DNA of 64,000 nucleotides from Devosia sp. (GTDB lineage Bacteria; Pseudomonadota; Alphaproteobacteria; Rhizobiales; Devosiaceae), in assembly GCF_028290625.1 (NCBI RefSeq), contig NZ_JAQGJM010000009.1:62001-126000 (forward strand), written 5' to 3'. The position numbers were made by a program, and so were the translations under genes. How positions within the stretch are numbered: the first letter of the stretch is position 1; every line of letters starts with the position of its first letter. Below, in pieces: positions 39,190-47,860 of the stretch. Under the pieces are notes generated by a model. It saw nothing but the letters and a program-made list of their open reading frames with translations, searched no databases and was not told the origin of the DNA.

Positions 39190-39519
39190 ATGAAAGAGAA
39201 GATGCAGGCTTCTGTTGCCAGGTGCCTGCGGACCCCGCCTGTCACCCGGCTAGGGGTGGAGGACTTAATTTCCCAATGCTAGCACCGCTTACGCGGCGAG
39301 AGCGACTGGAGCCTTATGGTTGTCATTTGCAACTATAAGTTTTGGACCGATAACGGTGGTACCTCACCGAGCAAAAGCACACCCTTTACGCCCTCGTCGA
39401 TCCTGTTTCGCCCCCATTGGCTGCCCCGCTGGCGGGGAAGATGGTGGAGGCGCCGGGTACTGCCCCCGGGTCCGAAAGGTTTATTACGATGACAGTTTAT
39501 CGCCATAGCTCTTGCGAGC
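39190..39519 (-). ncRNA. ssrA: Two-piece (permuted) transfer-messenger RNA
   Basis: Rescues stalled ribosomes. On the minus strand the acceptor piece comes first and ends with encoded CCA at 39442. A 26-base intervening segment with a CCCCGCC/GGGG-type hairpin follows (39441-39416). The coding piece begins GGGGGCGAAACAGGATCGAC at 39415. GGGGGCG pairs with CGCCTCC of the acceptor end, including the alanine-identity G3-U pair. The tag frame at 39330-39289 reads ANDNHKAPVALAA then TAA. Pseudoknot-like arms GCAGGC/GCCTGC lie near 39229-39204. Both outer ends are estimates. The permuted form is typical of alphaproteobacteria. Confidence 0.95.
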
Positions 39520-39525
39520 GCTTCA

Positions 39526-39554
39526 TATATAGGCGGGGTCGGCGTGCGATGCAA
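39526..39554 (-). promoter_or_regulatory. Promoter of ssrA
   Basis: On the minus strand -35 TTGCAT (complement of 39549-39554), a 17-bp spacer, and -10 TATATA (39531-39526), placing the start near 39519, just where the acceptor piece should begin. The -10 context CCTATATATG also fits the heat-shock sigma-32 pattern of alphaproteobacteria, as does the hflK promoter; this is only suggestive. Confidence 0.65.
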
Positions 39555-39578
39555 ATGGCGTCGCGCGATTTGCATCGC
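39546..39578. repeat. Perfect 11-bp inverted repeat over the ssrA -35 region
   Basis: GCGATGCAAAT (39546-39556) and ATTTGCATCGC (39568-39578) are exact complements separated by 11 bases. The left arm covers the ssrA -35 box; the right arm ends 8 bp before the stop of the DUF1428 gene. It may be a regulator site for ssrA or a transcript end for DUF1428 without a T-run. Confidence 0.55.
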
Positions 39579-39586
39579 CGGGGCTG

Positions 39587-39934
39587 CTAGGCGTCCAGCA
39601 GAGGTGCAAAGCCGCCATAGATCAGGCGCTGGCCATCGAAGGGCATGTCCATCGAGGTCATGCGCGGATCGCTCATCATCTTGGCTTGGCCGGCGTCGCG
39701 AACCTCTTTGGATGGCCATTCGATCCAGGAGAATACGATCACTTCGCCCGGCTCGGCCTTCACCGCTCCCTTGAAGTCGGTGACCTTGCCATCCGGGACG
39801 TCGTCTCCCCAATTTTCCATAACACGGAGCGCGCCGTACTCTTTGAAAAGTGCCGCTCCCGCGGTTGCCACCTTGCGATAGGCTTCTTTGTTCTCGGCAC
39901 GCACGGGGATAACAAATCCGTCGATATAGCTCAT
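39587..39934 (-). CDS. DUF1428 family protein
   Basis: 115 residues, MSYIDGFVIPVRAENKEAYRKVA at the start, with the conserved FSWIEWPSKEVRDAGQAKMM block and the GGF end of the DUF1428 (YbaA-like) family, a dimeric alpha-beta barrel fold of unknown function. It is transcribed divergently from thyA; the 246-bp gap 39935-40180 shows no further gene. Confidence 0.88.
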   Translation of the reverse strand: MSYIDGFVIPVRAENKEAYRKVATAGAALFKEYGALRVMENWGDDVPDGKVTDFKGAVKAEPGEVIVFSWIEWPSKEVRDAGQAKMMSDPRMTSMDMPFDGQRLIYGGFAPLLDA

Positions 39935-40180
39935 GGCTCGTTCTCCATCTGACGTAGGATATAGACTAATGCGCTGCGGCCCCGAGCGATCCGCCAGCGT
40001 TCAACCGTTCATTGCATTCGCCATGGGCTGGGCGCTGGGACCGTCGTGCATTGGCAGATACGGTCGACCACATGCTGATGACAAGATCTGGCAGCAGGTG
40101 GACATCGAGCGCCGAGGTAATCGGTAAAAAGTGAGATTGGCTGAGACAAGCCGAAGGCCGAATCGCGGTATGATGGGCTC

Positions 40181-40975
40181 ATGCAGCCCTATCTCAAGCT
40201 TCTCGCCGATATTCTTGAACATGGTACCGACAAGGGTGACCGGACCGGTACGGGCACGCGCTCGCTGTTCGGGTATCAGATGCGGTTCGATCTGGCGCAG
40301 GGGTTTCCGCTGCTGACCACCAAGAAGCTGCATATCAAGTCGATCGTTTATGAGCTGCTGTGGTTCCTGCGTGGTGAAACCAATGTGCGCTGGCTGCAGG
40401 AGCGCGGCGTCAAGATCTGGGATTCCTGGGCCGACGAAAATGGCGATCTGGGGCCGGTCTATGGCTCGCAATGGCGCAGCTGGCCGACGCCGGGTGGCGG
40501 GCATATCGACCAGATTGCGAACGTCGTGCACTCGATCCGCACCAAGCCGGATTCACGGCGGCATATCGTTTCGGCGTGGAACCCGGCGGAAGTCGACGAG
40601 ATGGCGTTGCCGCCGTGCCACTGCCTGTTCCAGTTCTATGTGGCGAACGGCAAATTGAGCTGCCAGCTCTATCAGCGTTCGGCTGATACCTTTCTCGGCG
40701 TGCCGTTCAACATCGCCTCCTATGCGTTGTTGACCCATATGGTGGCGCAGGTGACCGGGCTGCAGGTGGGCGATTTCGTCCACACTTTTGGCGACGTGCA
40801 TCTCTATTCCAACCATTTCGAACAAGCGCGCGAGCAACTGACGCGGACGCCTCGGGCGCTGCCCAAGCTGGTGCTGAACCCGGCGGTCAAGGAACTCGAG
40901 GACTTCACCTTCGAGGATATCGTAATCACCGACTACGATCCGCTGCCCCATATCAAGGCGCCGATAGCGGTGTAA
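40181..40975 (+). CDS. thyA: Thymidylate synthase
   Basis: Converts dUMP to dTMP with methylene-tetrahydrofolate, yielding dihydrofolate. 264 residues, identical to the E. coli length. The catalytic cysteine is C146 in [17 protein letters not shown] near the N-terminus and the C-terminal IKAPIAV are also canonical. folA, which recycles the dihydrofolate, lies 2.3 kb downstream on the same strand, although unrelated genes intervene. Confidence 0.98.
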   Translation: MQPYLKLLADILEHGTDKGDRTGTGTRSLFGYQMRFDLAQGFPLLTTKKLHIKSIVYELLWFLRGETNVRWLQERGVKIWDSWADENGDLGPVYGSQWRSWPTPGGGHIDQIANVVHSIRTKPDSRRHIVSAWNPAEVDEMALPPCHCLFQFYVANGKLSCQLYQRSADTFLGVPFNIASYALLTHMVAQVTGLQVGDFVHTFGDVHLYSNHFEQAREQLTRTPRALPKLVLNPAVKELEDFTFEDIVITDYDPLPHIKAPIAV

Positions 40976-40999
40976 AAAGGGCCGGCACCAGGCCGACCC
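40974..40999 (-). terminator. Terminator of msrA
   Basis: Hairpin 40979-40999 (GGGCCGGC with GCCGACCC, one mismatch) followed on the minus strand by five T (complement of 40974-40978). The T tract overlaps the thyA stop codon. On the plus strand no T-run follows, so it mainly serves msrA. Confidence 0.7.
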
Positions 41000-41009
41000 T
41001 CAAATTCTC

Positions 41010-41537
41010 TTACTCAGCTGCCGCCGTCTGGCCCTGGCGAACCGGCAGGCGCCAGTTCGGGCGAATGAAGTGGCACGTATAGCCGTTGGGGATGCGTTCC
41101 AGATAATCCTGATGCTCGGGCTCGGCTTCCCAGAAGGGGCCGACGGGATCGACGGTCGTGGTTGCCTTGCCAGGCCAAATGCCTGACGCGTTGACGTCGG
41201 CAATAGTGTCCTCCGCGACCTGGCGCTGTTCGTCGCTGGTGTAGAAGATTGCCGAACGATAGCTGAGACCACGGTCATTGCCCTGGCGGTTCAGGGTCGA
41301 GGGATCGTGGATCTGGAAGAAAAATTCCAGCAGTTGGCGATAGCTGATGACCTCGGGATCATAGGTAATCTCCAGAGCCTCGGCGTGGGTGCCATGGTTG
41401 CGATAGGTGGCGTTGGCTACATCGCCGCCAGTATAGCCGACGCGGGTGTCCTTGACGCCCGGCTGGCGGCGGATCAATTGCTGCACGCCCCAGAAGCATC
41501 CCCCGGCCAGGACGGCGCGCTCGGTTCTGTCACTCAT
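41010..41537 (-). CDS. msrA: Peptide methionine-S-sulfoxide reductase MsrA
   Basis: Repairs oxidised methionine using thioredoxin. The start at 41537 (MSDRTERAV) has GAGGAG upstream and gives 175 residues. The catalytic cysteine is C14 in GGCFWG; the GYTGG and [11 protein letters not shown] blocks are typical. A resolving cysteine may be the one in YTCHF near the C-terminus. Divergent from the DUF4424 gene with 219 bp between. Confidence 0.96.
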   Translation of the reverse strand: MSDRTERAVLAGGCFWGVQQLIRRQPGVKDTRVGYTGGDVANATYRNHGTHAEALEITYDPEVISYRQLLEFFFQIHDPSTLNRQGNDRGLSYRSAIFYTSDEQRQVAEDTIADVNASGIWPGKATTTVDPVGPFWEAEPEHQDYLERIPNGYTCHFIRPNWRLPVRQGQTAAAE

Positions 41538-41756
41538 GTTCAGCTCCTCATTGGGTGTCGGTCCGATTGCCGGCACAATAACGCAGGATCGCGAAAGTCT
41601 GGCACAGAAATGGCGTTCAGACCACGGAAGTTCAACGCCGCGCGGAGTGACGAGCGCGTGATGTCGTCAGGTCGTCGCAACGCTGGAATCCAGTTGATCG
41701 GCGGGGCCATTTGAGGTCAATGGTCGGCCGGGGCGCATGACTGGGAGACGGACGAA

Positions 41757-42785
41757 ATGAAGTTGCTGACTGGATTTGCCATCGCGCTGGCCCTCATGCC
41801 AGCGGCGGCCATGGCCAACGACACTACGGCCCAATTGGGCACTGGCGGGCTGGCATTCGTCGCCAACGAAGATATCGAGATGGCGTCGGAAGACCTCTCG
41901 ATCTCGCCGACACAGGTCAAGGTGGTCTATAAATTCCACAACAAGTCGGACCAGGACCAGCATATCCTGGTGGCGTTCCCGATGCCCGATATTCAGGGCG
42001 ATGGCGACTTCATGGTGGGTATTCCCACCGAAGATCCCGAGAACATTTTCGGCTTCCAGACCACGTTCAACGGCAAACCCGTTGATGCGGTGCTGCATCA
42101 ATATGCGTTCGCCAACAATATCGATTACTCCGAAGAGCTGAAGAAGCTGGGCATTCCGCTGGCGCCCTATGGCCAGGAAACGCTCGCGGCGCTGAACGCC
42201 TTGTCGGACGCCGACAAGGCCACCCTGACCAGCCAAGGCTTGGTTATTCCCATGGAATACGGTTCCGGCGACAGCACGCAAGTGGACACCACGCCAATGT
42301 GGACGCTGCGCTCGACCTATAGCTGGGAAGCGACCTTCGAAGCCGGCAAGGACGCCGACGTGGTCCACACCTATAAGCCCAGCATCGGCGGCACGGTGAT
42401 CGCCACCTTCATGCCGAGCTCGGACGACAACAACACCTATTCGGACGAGCAGCTCACCGCCTACCAGAAGAAATATTGCGTCGATGATGATTTGATCGCG
42501 GCCATCAAGAAGCAGGGCACCACGACGGACGGCTATACGCAGTATCCGTTTACCGAAAGCTGGATTTCCTACATCTGGTCGACCGGCAATAACTGGTTCG
42601 GCCCGATCGGCAAGTTCTCGCTGACGGTGGATAAGGGTGACGAGGCAAACCTGGTGTCGTTCTGCGGCGAGGGCGTCAAGAAGATCGGCCCGACAAGCTT
42701 CCAGATGACCGCGACCGACTGGTCGCCGCCTTATGAGAATGAGCTGGAAATCCTGCTGCTGGTCAAGAACGATTGGCAGCAATGA
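41757..42785 (+). CDS. Secreted DUF4424 family protein
   Basis: 342 residues with a signal peptide cleaved after AMA (about residue 20). The mature start NDTTAQLGTGGLAFVANEDIEM with SEDLSISPTQVKVVYKF is the DUF4424 signature. Two cysteines, in KKYCVDD and SFCGEG, could form a disulfide. Probably periplasmic, function unknown. Its stop overlaps the GNAT start as ATGA, so the two and folA form one transcription unit. Confidence 0.85.
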   Translation: MKLLTGFAIALALMPAAAMANDTTAQLGTGGLAFVANEDIEMASEDLSISPTQVKVVYKFHNKSDQDQHILVAFPMPDIQGDGDFMVGIPTEDPENIFGFQTTFNGKPVDAVLHQYAFANNIDYSEELKKLGIPLAPYGQETLAALNALSDADKATLTSQGLVIPMEYGSGDSTQVDTTPMWTLRSTYSWEATFEAGKDADVVHTYKPSIGGTVIATFMPSSDDNNTYSDEQLTAYQKKYCVDDDLIAAIKKQGTTTDGYTQYPFTESWISYIWSTGNNWFGPIGKFSLTVDKGDEANLVSFCGEGVKKIGPTSFQMTATDWSPPYENELEILLLVKNDWQQ

Positions 42786-43261
42786 GCCTGGTGATCCGCC
42801 CGGCCATAGCGGGGGACGCGGCGACTATCGTCGCGTTCATCCTGGCGTTGGCAAAATATGAAAAGCTTGAGCACGAGGCCAAGGCGGGCGAAGCGGACAT
42901 TGTTCGCGACCTGTTCGGGGTCGAGCCAAAAGTGTTCTGCGAGATCGCCGAATGGGAGGGCAAGCCGGTCGGGTTTGCCCTCTGGTTCTACACCTATTCG
43001 ACCTTCCAGGGGCGGCACGGCATCTGGCTGGAAGACCTCTATGTCGATCCTGAACTGCGCGGTAAAGGCATCGGCAAGGCACTGCTGATCGATCTGGCGC
43101 GACGCTGCGTCAGCGAACAGCTCGGACGCTTCGAGTGGTGGGTGCTCGACTGGAACGACCCCTCCATCGAGTTCTACAAGTCGCAGGGCGGTGTGATGCA
43201 GGACGAATGGACCAAGGTGCGCGTCGAGGGTGATGCGCTGCTGCGGCTGGGTGCCGCATGA
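42782..43261 (+). CDS. GNAT-family N-acetyltransferase
   Basis: 159 residues from ATG 42782 (MSLVIRP), overlapping the preceding stop. The acetyl-CoA loop is ELRGKGIGKALL, preceded by the LEDLYVDP strand. It resembles the small diamine/amino-acid acetyltransferase branch with WWVLDWNDPSIEFYKSQGG. The substrate is not predictable. It is translationally coupled to folA by ATGA. Confidence 0.92.
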   Translation: MSLVIRPAIAGDAATIVAFILALAKYEKLEHEAKAGEADIVRDLFGVEPKVFCEIAEWEGKPVGFALWFYTYSTFQGRHGIWLEDLYVDPELRGKGIGKALLIDLARRCVSEQLGRFEWWVLDWNDPSIEFYKSQGGVMQDEWTKVRVEGDALLRLGAA

Positions 43262-43782
43262 GCGTGCGGATCGCCATGATCGCCGGCGTGGCCGAGAATG
43301 GGGTGATCGGCTCCCACCAGACCATCCCCTGGTGCATTCCGTCCGATTTCGCCTATTTCAAGCGCATGACCATGGGCAAGCCCATCGTCATGGGGCGCAA
43401 ACAGTTCGAGACGGTCGGCAAGCCCCTGCCGGGGCGCACCAACATCATCGTGACGCGGCAAGATGGCTATCAGCCCGAGGGCACGCTGGTGTTTTCCAGC
43501 ATTGAAGCGGCGCTGGCGGAGGCGCAAAACATCGCCGCAGCCGATGGTGTGGACGAGGTCATGATCATTGGCGGGGGCGAGCTTTATGCCCAGCTGATGG
43601 ACCGGGCCGACCGGCTCTATATCAGCCATATCGACCTCCACCCGGAGGGCGATGTGCGGTTTCCTGAGATCCATCCCGAGGAGTGGGCAGTGGTCGATCT
43701 GCCCGAGATTACCCCCTCGGAGAAGGACAGCGCCACCTACCGCGTCAAAGTGTACGAGCGGCGTAAAGAGAGTGCGCATTGA
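43258..43782 (+). CDS. folA: Dihydrofolate reductase
   Basis: Reduces dihydrofolate to tetrahydrofolate with NADPH. 174 residues from ATG 43258. Motifs are AENGVIGSHQTIPWCIPSDFAYFKR in the substrate region, VMGRKQFETVGKPLPGRTNIIVTR for cofactor binding, and IIGGGELYAQ. Tight coupling to the GNAT gene is notable. The promoter of hflK overlaps its last codons. Confidence 0.97.
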   Translation: MSVRIAMIAGVAENGVIGSHQTIPWCIPSDFAYFKRMTMGKPIVMGRKQFETVGKPLPGRTNIIVTRQDGYQPEGTLVFSSIEAALAEAQNIAAADGVDEVMIIGGGELYAQLMDRADRLYISHIDLHPEGDVRFPEIHPEEWAVVDLPEITPSEKDSATYRVKVYERRKESAH

Positions 43783-43810
43783 TCGGCGGGGAAGCCTTCC
43801 CTATATAGGG
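43779..43810 (+). promoter_or_regulatory. Promoter of hflKC
   Basis: TTGATC (43779-43784), a 17-bp spacer, and TATATA (43802-43807) inside the palindrome CCCTATATAGGG (43799-43810). CCTATATAGG matches the alphaproteobacterial sigma-32 -10 pattern (C-Y-TAT-N-T-N-N-G), which would fit a stress-inducible hflKC operon. The -35 is a poorer match to CTTG. Confidence 0.55.
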
Positions 43811-43846
43811 CGGCAATGACTTTATAAAACATCCGAAAGGGACGCG

Positions 43847-44971
43847 ATGCCGTGGGAGAATAACGGAGGCGACGGTGGCCGCAACAATAATGGCGGACCC
43901 TGGGGCCAAGCGCCTGGCGGTGGCGGCGGGCCCCGTCGACCGGGCAAGACGCCCAACCTCGAAGATATTCTCAGTCGCGGTCGCGATCAATTCCAGGGCG
44001 GATTGCCGGGCGGACGCTGGGCCATCATCGGCGGCGTCGTTGTCGTCGTCGGCTTTTGGCTGCTGAACTCGATCTATACGATCGATCCGCAGGAAGTCGG
44101 CGTCGAACTGCGGTTCGGCCAGCCCAAGCCAGAACTCTCCATGCCGGGCCTGCATTTCCATTTGTGGCCCATGGAAACGGTTGAACGGGTGGTTACCACC
44201 GTCAACCAAACTCAAATCGGCGTCGCCAATGCTAGCGGCTCGCGGTCCAACTCGTCGAGCTCAGACGAAGGCCTGATGCTGTCGGGCGACCAGAATATCG
44301 TCAACGTCCAGTTCTCGGTGTTCTGGGCGATCAACGATCCGGTGCAGTATTTGTTCAACGTGCGCGACCAGGAATCCATGGTCCGCTTCGCTGCCGAAAG
44401 CGCCATGCGCGAAGTCGTCGGCCGACGTCCCGCACAGGACATCTATAGCGATGACCGAAGCGGCGTTTCGGCCGAAGTGCTCTCCATCACGCAGGGCATC
44501 TTGCAAAGCTACGGTCTTGGCGTGAATGTCAGCCAGGTGCTGATCGAAAACGCCGGCCCGCCGGCCGAAGTCATCGATGCCTTCAATGAAGTGCAGCGTG
44601 CCCGCCAGGACGAGACCCGCCTGCAGGAAGAAGCGCGTGCCTATGCCAATACGCTGCTGGGCAATGCCCGTGGCCGTGCTGCGGCGCTGCGCGAAGATGC
44701 CGCCGCCTATACCAACCGCGTGGTGCAGGAAGCGACCGGTGAGGCCGAGCGCTTCAACGCCGTCTATGCCGAATATGTCAACTCGCCCGAGGTGACGCGC
44801 AAGCGCCTGTTCCTCGAGACCATGGAAGACGTGCTGGGCGGATCCGAAAAGGTCCTGCTCGAAAAAGGCGAAGGAGGCCAGGGTGTTGTTCCCTACCTGC
44901 CATTGCCTGAATTGAAGCCCGGCCCGAGAACCGACGTCCCCGCGACGACCACCCAGACGACGGGGAACTAA
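43847..44971 (+). CDS. hflK: FtsH protease modulator HflK
   Basis: SPFH-family membrane protein that forms a cage with HflC around FtsH. 374 residues: a Gly/Asn-rich cytoplasmic N-terminus, one transmembrane helix at 57-74, then a periplasmic SPFH/band-7 domain starting IDPQEVGVELRFG and a long helical region. hflC follows after 3 bases. A stress-type promoter is at 43779-43810. Confidence 0.96.
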   Translation: MPWENNGGDGGRNNNGGPWGQAPGGGGGPRRPGKTPNLEDILSRGRDQFQGGLPGGRWAIIGGVVVVVGFWLLNSIYTIDPQEVGVELRFGQPKPELSMPGLHFHLWPMETVERVVTTVNQTQIGVANASGSRSNSSSSDEGLMLSGDQNIVNVQFSVFWAINDPVQYLFNVRDQESMVRFAAESAMREVVGRRPAQDIYSDDRSGVSAEVLSITQGILQSYGLGVNVSQVLIENAGPPAEVIDAFNEVQRARQDETRLQEEARAYANTLLGNARGRAAALREDAAAYTNRVVQEATGEAERFNAVYAEYVNSPEVTRKRLFLETMEDVLGGSEKVLLEKGEGGQGVVPYLPLPELKPGPRTDVPATTTQTTGN

Positions 44972-44974
44972 GCC

Positions 44975-46114
44975 ATGCAAAACCGTCTCATCGTCATCGG
45001 CGTACTCATCGTTGCGGCCATCTACGTTTTGTTCTCGTCGCTTTATGTTGTGGACGAGCGCCAGCAGGCCATCGTCATGCGCTTCGGACAGATCACCGAT
45101 GTCCGCACCGAACCGGGCATCTATTTCAAGGTGCCGACCGATATCGTCGACAGCGTCCAGATCATCGAAGATCGCCTGCTGCGCTACGACATCGCCAATA
45201 TGCGCGTCCAGGTTTCGGGCAATGCCTTCTACCAGGTCGATGCCTTCCTGACCTATCGGATCGCCGATCCCCGCCTGTTTCGCGAGCGTGCCACCGGCCA
45301 GCTTTCGGTTGCCGAGGACCGTATTGGCGCCAGCCTCGACTCGGCCCTGCGCCAAGTCTACGGCCTGCGTGAATTCAATGCGGCGCTGTCGGAACAGCGC
45401 GCGCAGATGATGCAGGAAGTGCGCGACCTGATCCGGCCCGATCTGGCCGAACTGGGTATTGATGTGGTCGATGTGCGTATCCTGCGCACCGATCTCGACG
45501 CTGAAGTGTCGGCGACGACGTTCGAACGCATGCGCGCCGAGCGTCTGGCCGAGGCCGCCTTGCTGCGGGCCCGTGGTCAGGAGCAGGCACAGAGCCTGCG
45601 CGCTATCGCCGATCGTCAGGCCGTGGAAATCGTGGCAGCGGCTACCCGTGACGCGGAAATCATCCGCGGTACTGGTGACGCCGAACGGAACCGGCTGTTT
45701 GCTGCGGCCTATGGGCAGAACGAGGAATTCTTTGAGTTCTATCGTTCCATGCAGGCCTACCGGAAGTCGCTGGTCGGGACTGGCACGACGATGGTGCTGT
45801 CGCCGGATTCGGAGTTCTTCAAGTACTTCGGTTCCAACGGCTCGCTCCCCGCGGCCAGTACCAATCTGGCTCCGCCGATCCAGCCGACCGCGGCTCCGTT
45901 GACGGCGCCGCCGTCCAACGAGCCAGCACTGGATGGCCTGGGTATCGAAGAATCACCAGCGCCGCCGACCATTACGCTGCAGGACGGGTCGCAGTTGACG
46001 CCGACGATTGGCACGGACGTGCCGGCGCCGGTTGATCCGGTTGTGCCCGCTACGCCCGAAGCAACACCGGCTCCAGCGCCAGCAGAAACTCCGGCTGCTC
46101 CCGCGGCTCCGTAA
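44975..46114 (+). CDS. hflC: FtsH protease modulator HflC with extended tail
   Basis: Partner of HflK. 379 residues: transmembrane helix at about 5-25, SPFH domain from VDERQQAIVMRFGQI, and helical region to the usual family end at SPDSEFFKYF (276-285). Beyond that comes an extra tail of about 90 residues (291-379), Pro/Ala-rich and ending in PAETPAAPAAP, probably disordered. The tail is unusual for HflC. A strong hairpin follows. Confidence 0.95.
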   Translation: MQNRLIVIGVLIVAAIYVLFSSLYVVDERQQAIVMRFGQITDVRTEPGIYFKVPTDIVDSVQIIEDRLLRYDIANMRVQVSGNAFYQVDAFLTYRIADPRLFRERATGQLSVAEDRIGASLDSALRQVYGLREFNAALSEQRAQMMQEVRDLIRPDLAELGIDVVDVRILRTDLDAEVSATTFERMRAERLAEAALLRARGQEQAQSLRAIADRQAVEIVAAATRDAEIIRGTGDAERNRLFAAAYGQNEEFFEFYRSMQAYRKSLVGTGTTMVLSPDSEFFKYFGSNGSLPAASTNLAPPIQPTAAPLTAPPSNEPALDGLGIEESPAPPTITLQDGSQLTPTIGTDVPAPVDPVVPATPEATPAPAPAETPAAPAAP

Positions 46115-46133
46115 GGCGCAGTTCGCCCAATCC

Positions 46134-46177
46134 GAAGCCGGCGCTATCCTCCGATAGCGCCGGCTTCACTGTTTCTT
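46134..46177 (+). terminator. Terminator-like hairpin after hflC
   Basis: A perfect 15-bp stem, GAAGCCGGCGCTATC (46134-46148) with its complement (46153-46167), loop CTCC, followed by the weakly T-rich ACTGTTTCTTG. Closes the hflKC unit before the protease gene. Confidence 0.75.
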
Positions 46178-46277
46178 GTGCCCGGTTAACCCTGTCAGCC
46201 AATCGAGCCGGTTGCTTCCCACGCCAGCGGGGCTAAATTGGCTTTGCGTCAAATGCCGATGAGTAGGGGAGTGCAGC

Positions 46278-47732
46278 ATGGGGCGTTTTGTAATCGCTGG
46301 ATTGATGCTGGCCGCGGTTCTGGCCGCCAGCCCCGCCTATGCGCAGGCCGAGCCGCAGGGGCCGAAATCAGTTGCGGCCCTGGCGGCGCAATTGTCACCG
46401 GCCGTGGTCAATATCGGCTCCAGCCGCCATGTCGCGGGCGGTACGCCGTTTCCCGAATTTCCCGACGGCTCGCCGCTTGAGGATATGTTCGACCATCTCA
46501 ATCCCAATGACGGGCAGGGCAAGGGGCCGATGCAGCAGGCGACCAGCCTGGGCTCCGGCTTCATCATTAGCGCCGACGGCTATATCGTCACCAATAACCA
46601 CGTCATCGACGGCGCCGAGGAAATCCAGGTCTATCTGACCGATGGTCGACGGCTGCCGGCAAAACTGGCTGGGCACGACGACAAGACGGACCTTGCCGTG
46701 CTCAAGATCGAGTCGCCGATGCCGCTGCCCTTCGTGCAGTTCGGCGACAGCGATAGCGCGCAAGTCGGCGACTGGGTGATGGCGATCGGCAATCCGTTTG
46801 GGCTGGGCGGCTCAGTGACGCTCGGGATCGTCTCGGCGCGCAATCGTGATATCGAGGCGGGGCCATACGACAATTTCATTCAGACCGATGCCTCGATCAA
46901 CCAGGGCAATTCGGGCGGACCGCTGTTCGATATGTACGGCAAGGTGGTGGGGATCAATACGGCGATCATCGCGCGGGGCGGCTCCTCCCTGGGCATCGGC
47001 TTCGCGGTGCCGGGCAATCTGGCGGCGCCCGTGGTGCGGCAGTTGACCGAGTTTGGGGAGACGCGGCGCGGCTGGCTCGGTGTCGGCATCCAGGAGGTCA
47101 CCGACGATATCGCGCTCAGTCTCGACCGGCCCAATACCAACGGCGCCATGGTGGTCGATATCGACCCGGCAGGACCATCGATCGGCGTGCTGCTGGAGGG
47201 CGACGTGATTTTGCAGTTCGACGGCAAGACGGTAGCGCGGATGCGCGACCTGCCGCGCATCGTGGCCGAGACCGAAGTTGGCCGTGCCGTGCCGGTCAAG
47301 GTGCTGCGCAATGGCTCCGAAGAAGACGTCGATATCACGCTCGGCCGGCTGGAAGTGCCGGGTGACACGGCAATGGTCTCGGGCACCGACGCGCCGGTAC
47401 CCGAAGTGACTGATTCCGCGCCCGCTGTCGGACTGGATGAGCTGCTCGGCCTCGGTGTGGCGCCGCTTAACGACGCAGCACGGGCCGAATTCGGGATCGA
47501 CGCGGCCGTCAATGGCATCATCATTACCCAGGTGACCGATGGCAGCGACGCCTATGACAAGGGCCTGATCCCCGGCCTGCTGATCACCGAGGTCAACCAG
47601 AAGCCGGTGTCCAGCGTCGAGGAAATCGAAACGCTAGTGACTGAGGCCAGCACGGCCAAGCGCCCGGTGGTGCTGTTCAAGGTCACCGACCCGGCGGGAT
47701 CGAGCCGGTTCATTGCAGTGAAGCTGGGCTAG
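46278..47732 (+). CDS. degP: Periplasmic serine protease, Do/DegP family
   Basis: Periplasmic protease and chaperone. 484 residues; ATG 46278 after GGGGAG. The signal peptide ends near AYAQA (residue 24). The catalytic triad is H108 (TNNHVI), D138 (KTDLAVL) and S212 (GNSGGPL). Two PDZ domains follow, the first near RRGWLGVGIQEV and the second after PLNDAARAEFGI. The LA loop is short (PFPEFPDGSPLEDMF). hflKC-degP is a common arrangement, so a joint role in envelope quality control is likely. DegQ-type naming is equally possible. Confidence 0.94.
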   Translation: MGRFVIAGLMLAAVLAASPAYAQAEPQGPKSVAALAAQLSPAVVNIGSSRHVAGGTPFPEFPDGSPLEDMFDHLNPNDGQGKGPMQQATSLGSGFIISADGYIVTNNHVIDGAEEIQVYLTDGRRLPAKLAGHDDKTDLAVLKIESPMPLPFVQFGDSDSAQVGDWVMAIGNPFGLGGSVTLGIVSARNRDIEAGPYDNFIQTDASINQGNSGGPLFDMYGKVVGINTAIIARGGSSLGIGFAVPGNLAAPVVRQLTEFGETRRGWLGVGIQEVTDDIALSLDRPNTNGAMVVDIDPAGPSIGVLLEGDVILQFDGKTVARMRDLPRIVAETEVGRAVPVKVLRNGSEEDVDITLGRLEVPGDTAMVSGTDAPVPEVTDSAPAVGLDELLGLGVAPLNDAARAEFGIDAAVNGIIITQVTDGSDAYDKGLIPGLLITEVNQKPVSSVEEIETLVTEASTAKRPVVLFKVTDPAGSSRFIAVKLG

Positions 47733-47784
47733 GGGTCGGTTCGCGCCGCCCCCCAACCACACATGCACCCACCACACGCCCAAG

Positions 47785-47810
47785 GTCATTCCCGCCTGCG
47801 CGGGAATGAC
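47785..47810. repeat. Short dispersed palindrome (type CATTCCCGC)
   Basis: GTCATTCCCGC (47785-47795), spacer CTGC, then GCGGGAATGAC (47800-47810), perfect 11-bp arms. The same element occurs, longer and inverted, at 53369-53443. It lies between the convergent degP and serB genes. Confidence 0.7.
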
Positions 47811-47860
47811 CCGGTGAGGATGTATGGCCTCAGTCCGCTACGGGTACGGCGATCTGTCGC

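Noticed and set aside
39027-39338. 103-codon frame and the neighbouring frame at 39333-39812 over the sspB-DUF1428 gap.
   Set aside because: They overlap the tmRNA gene and its promoter, which explain the sequence.
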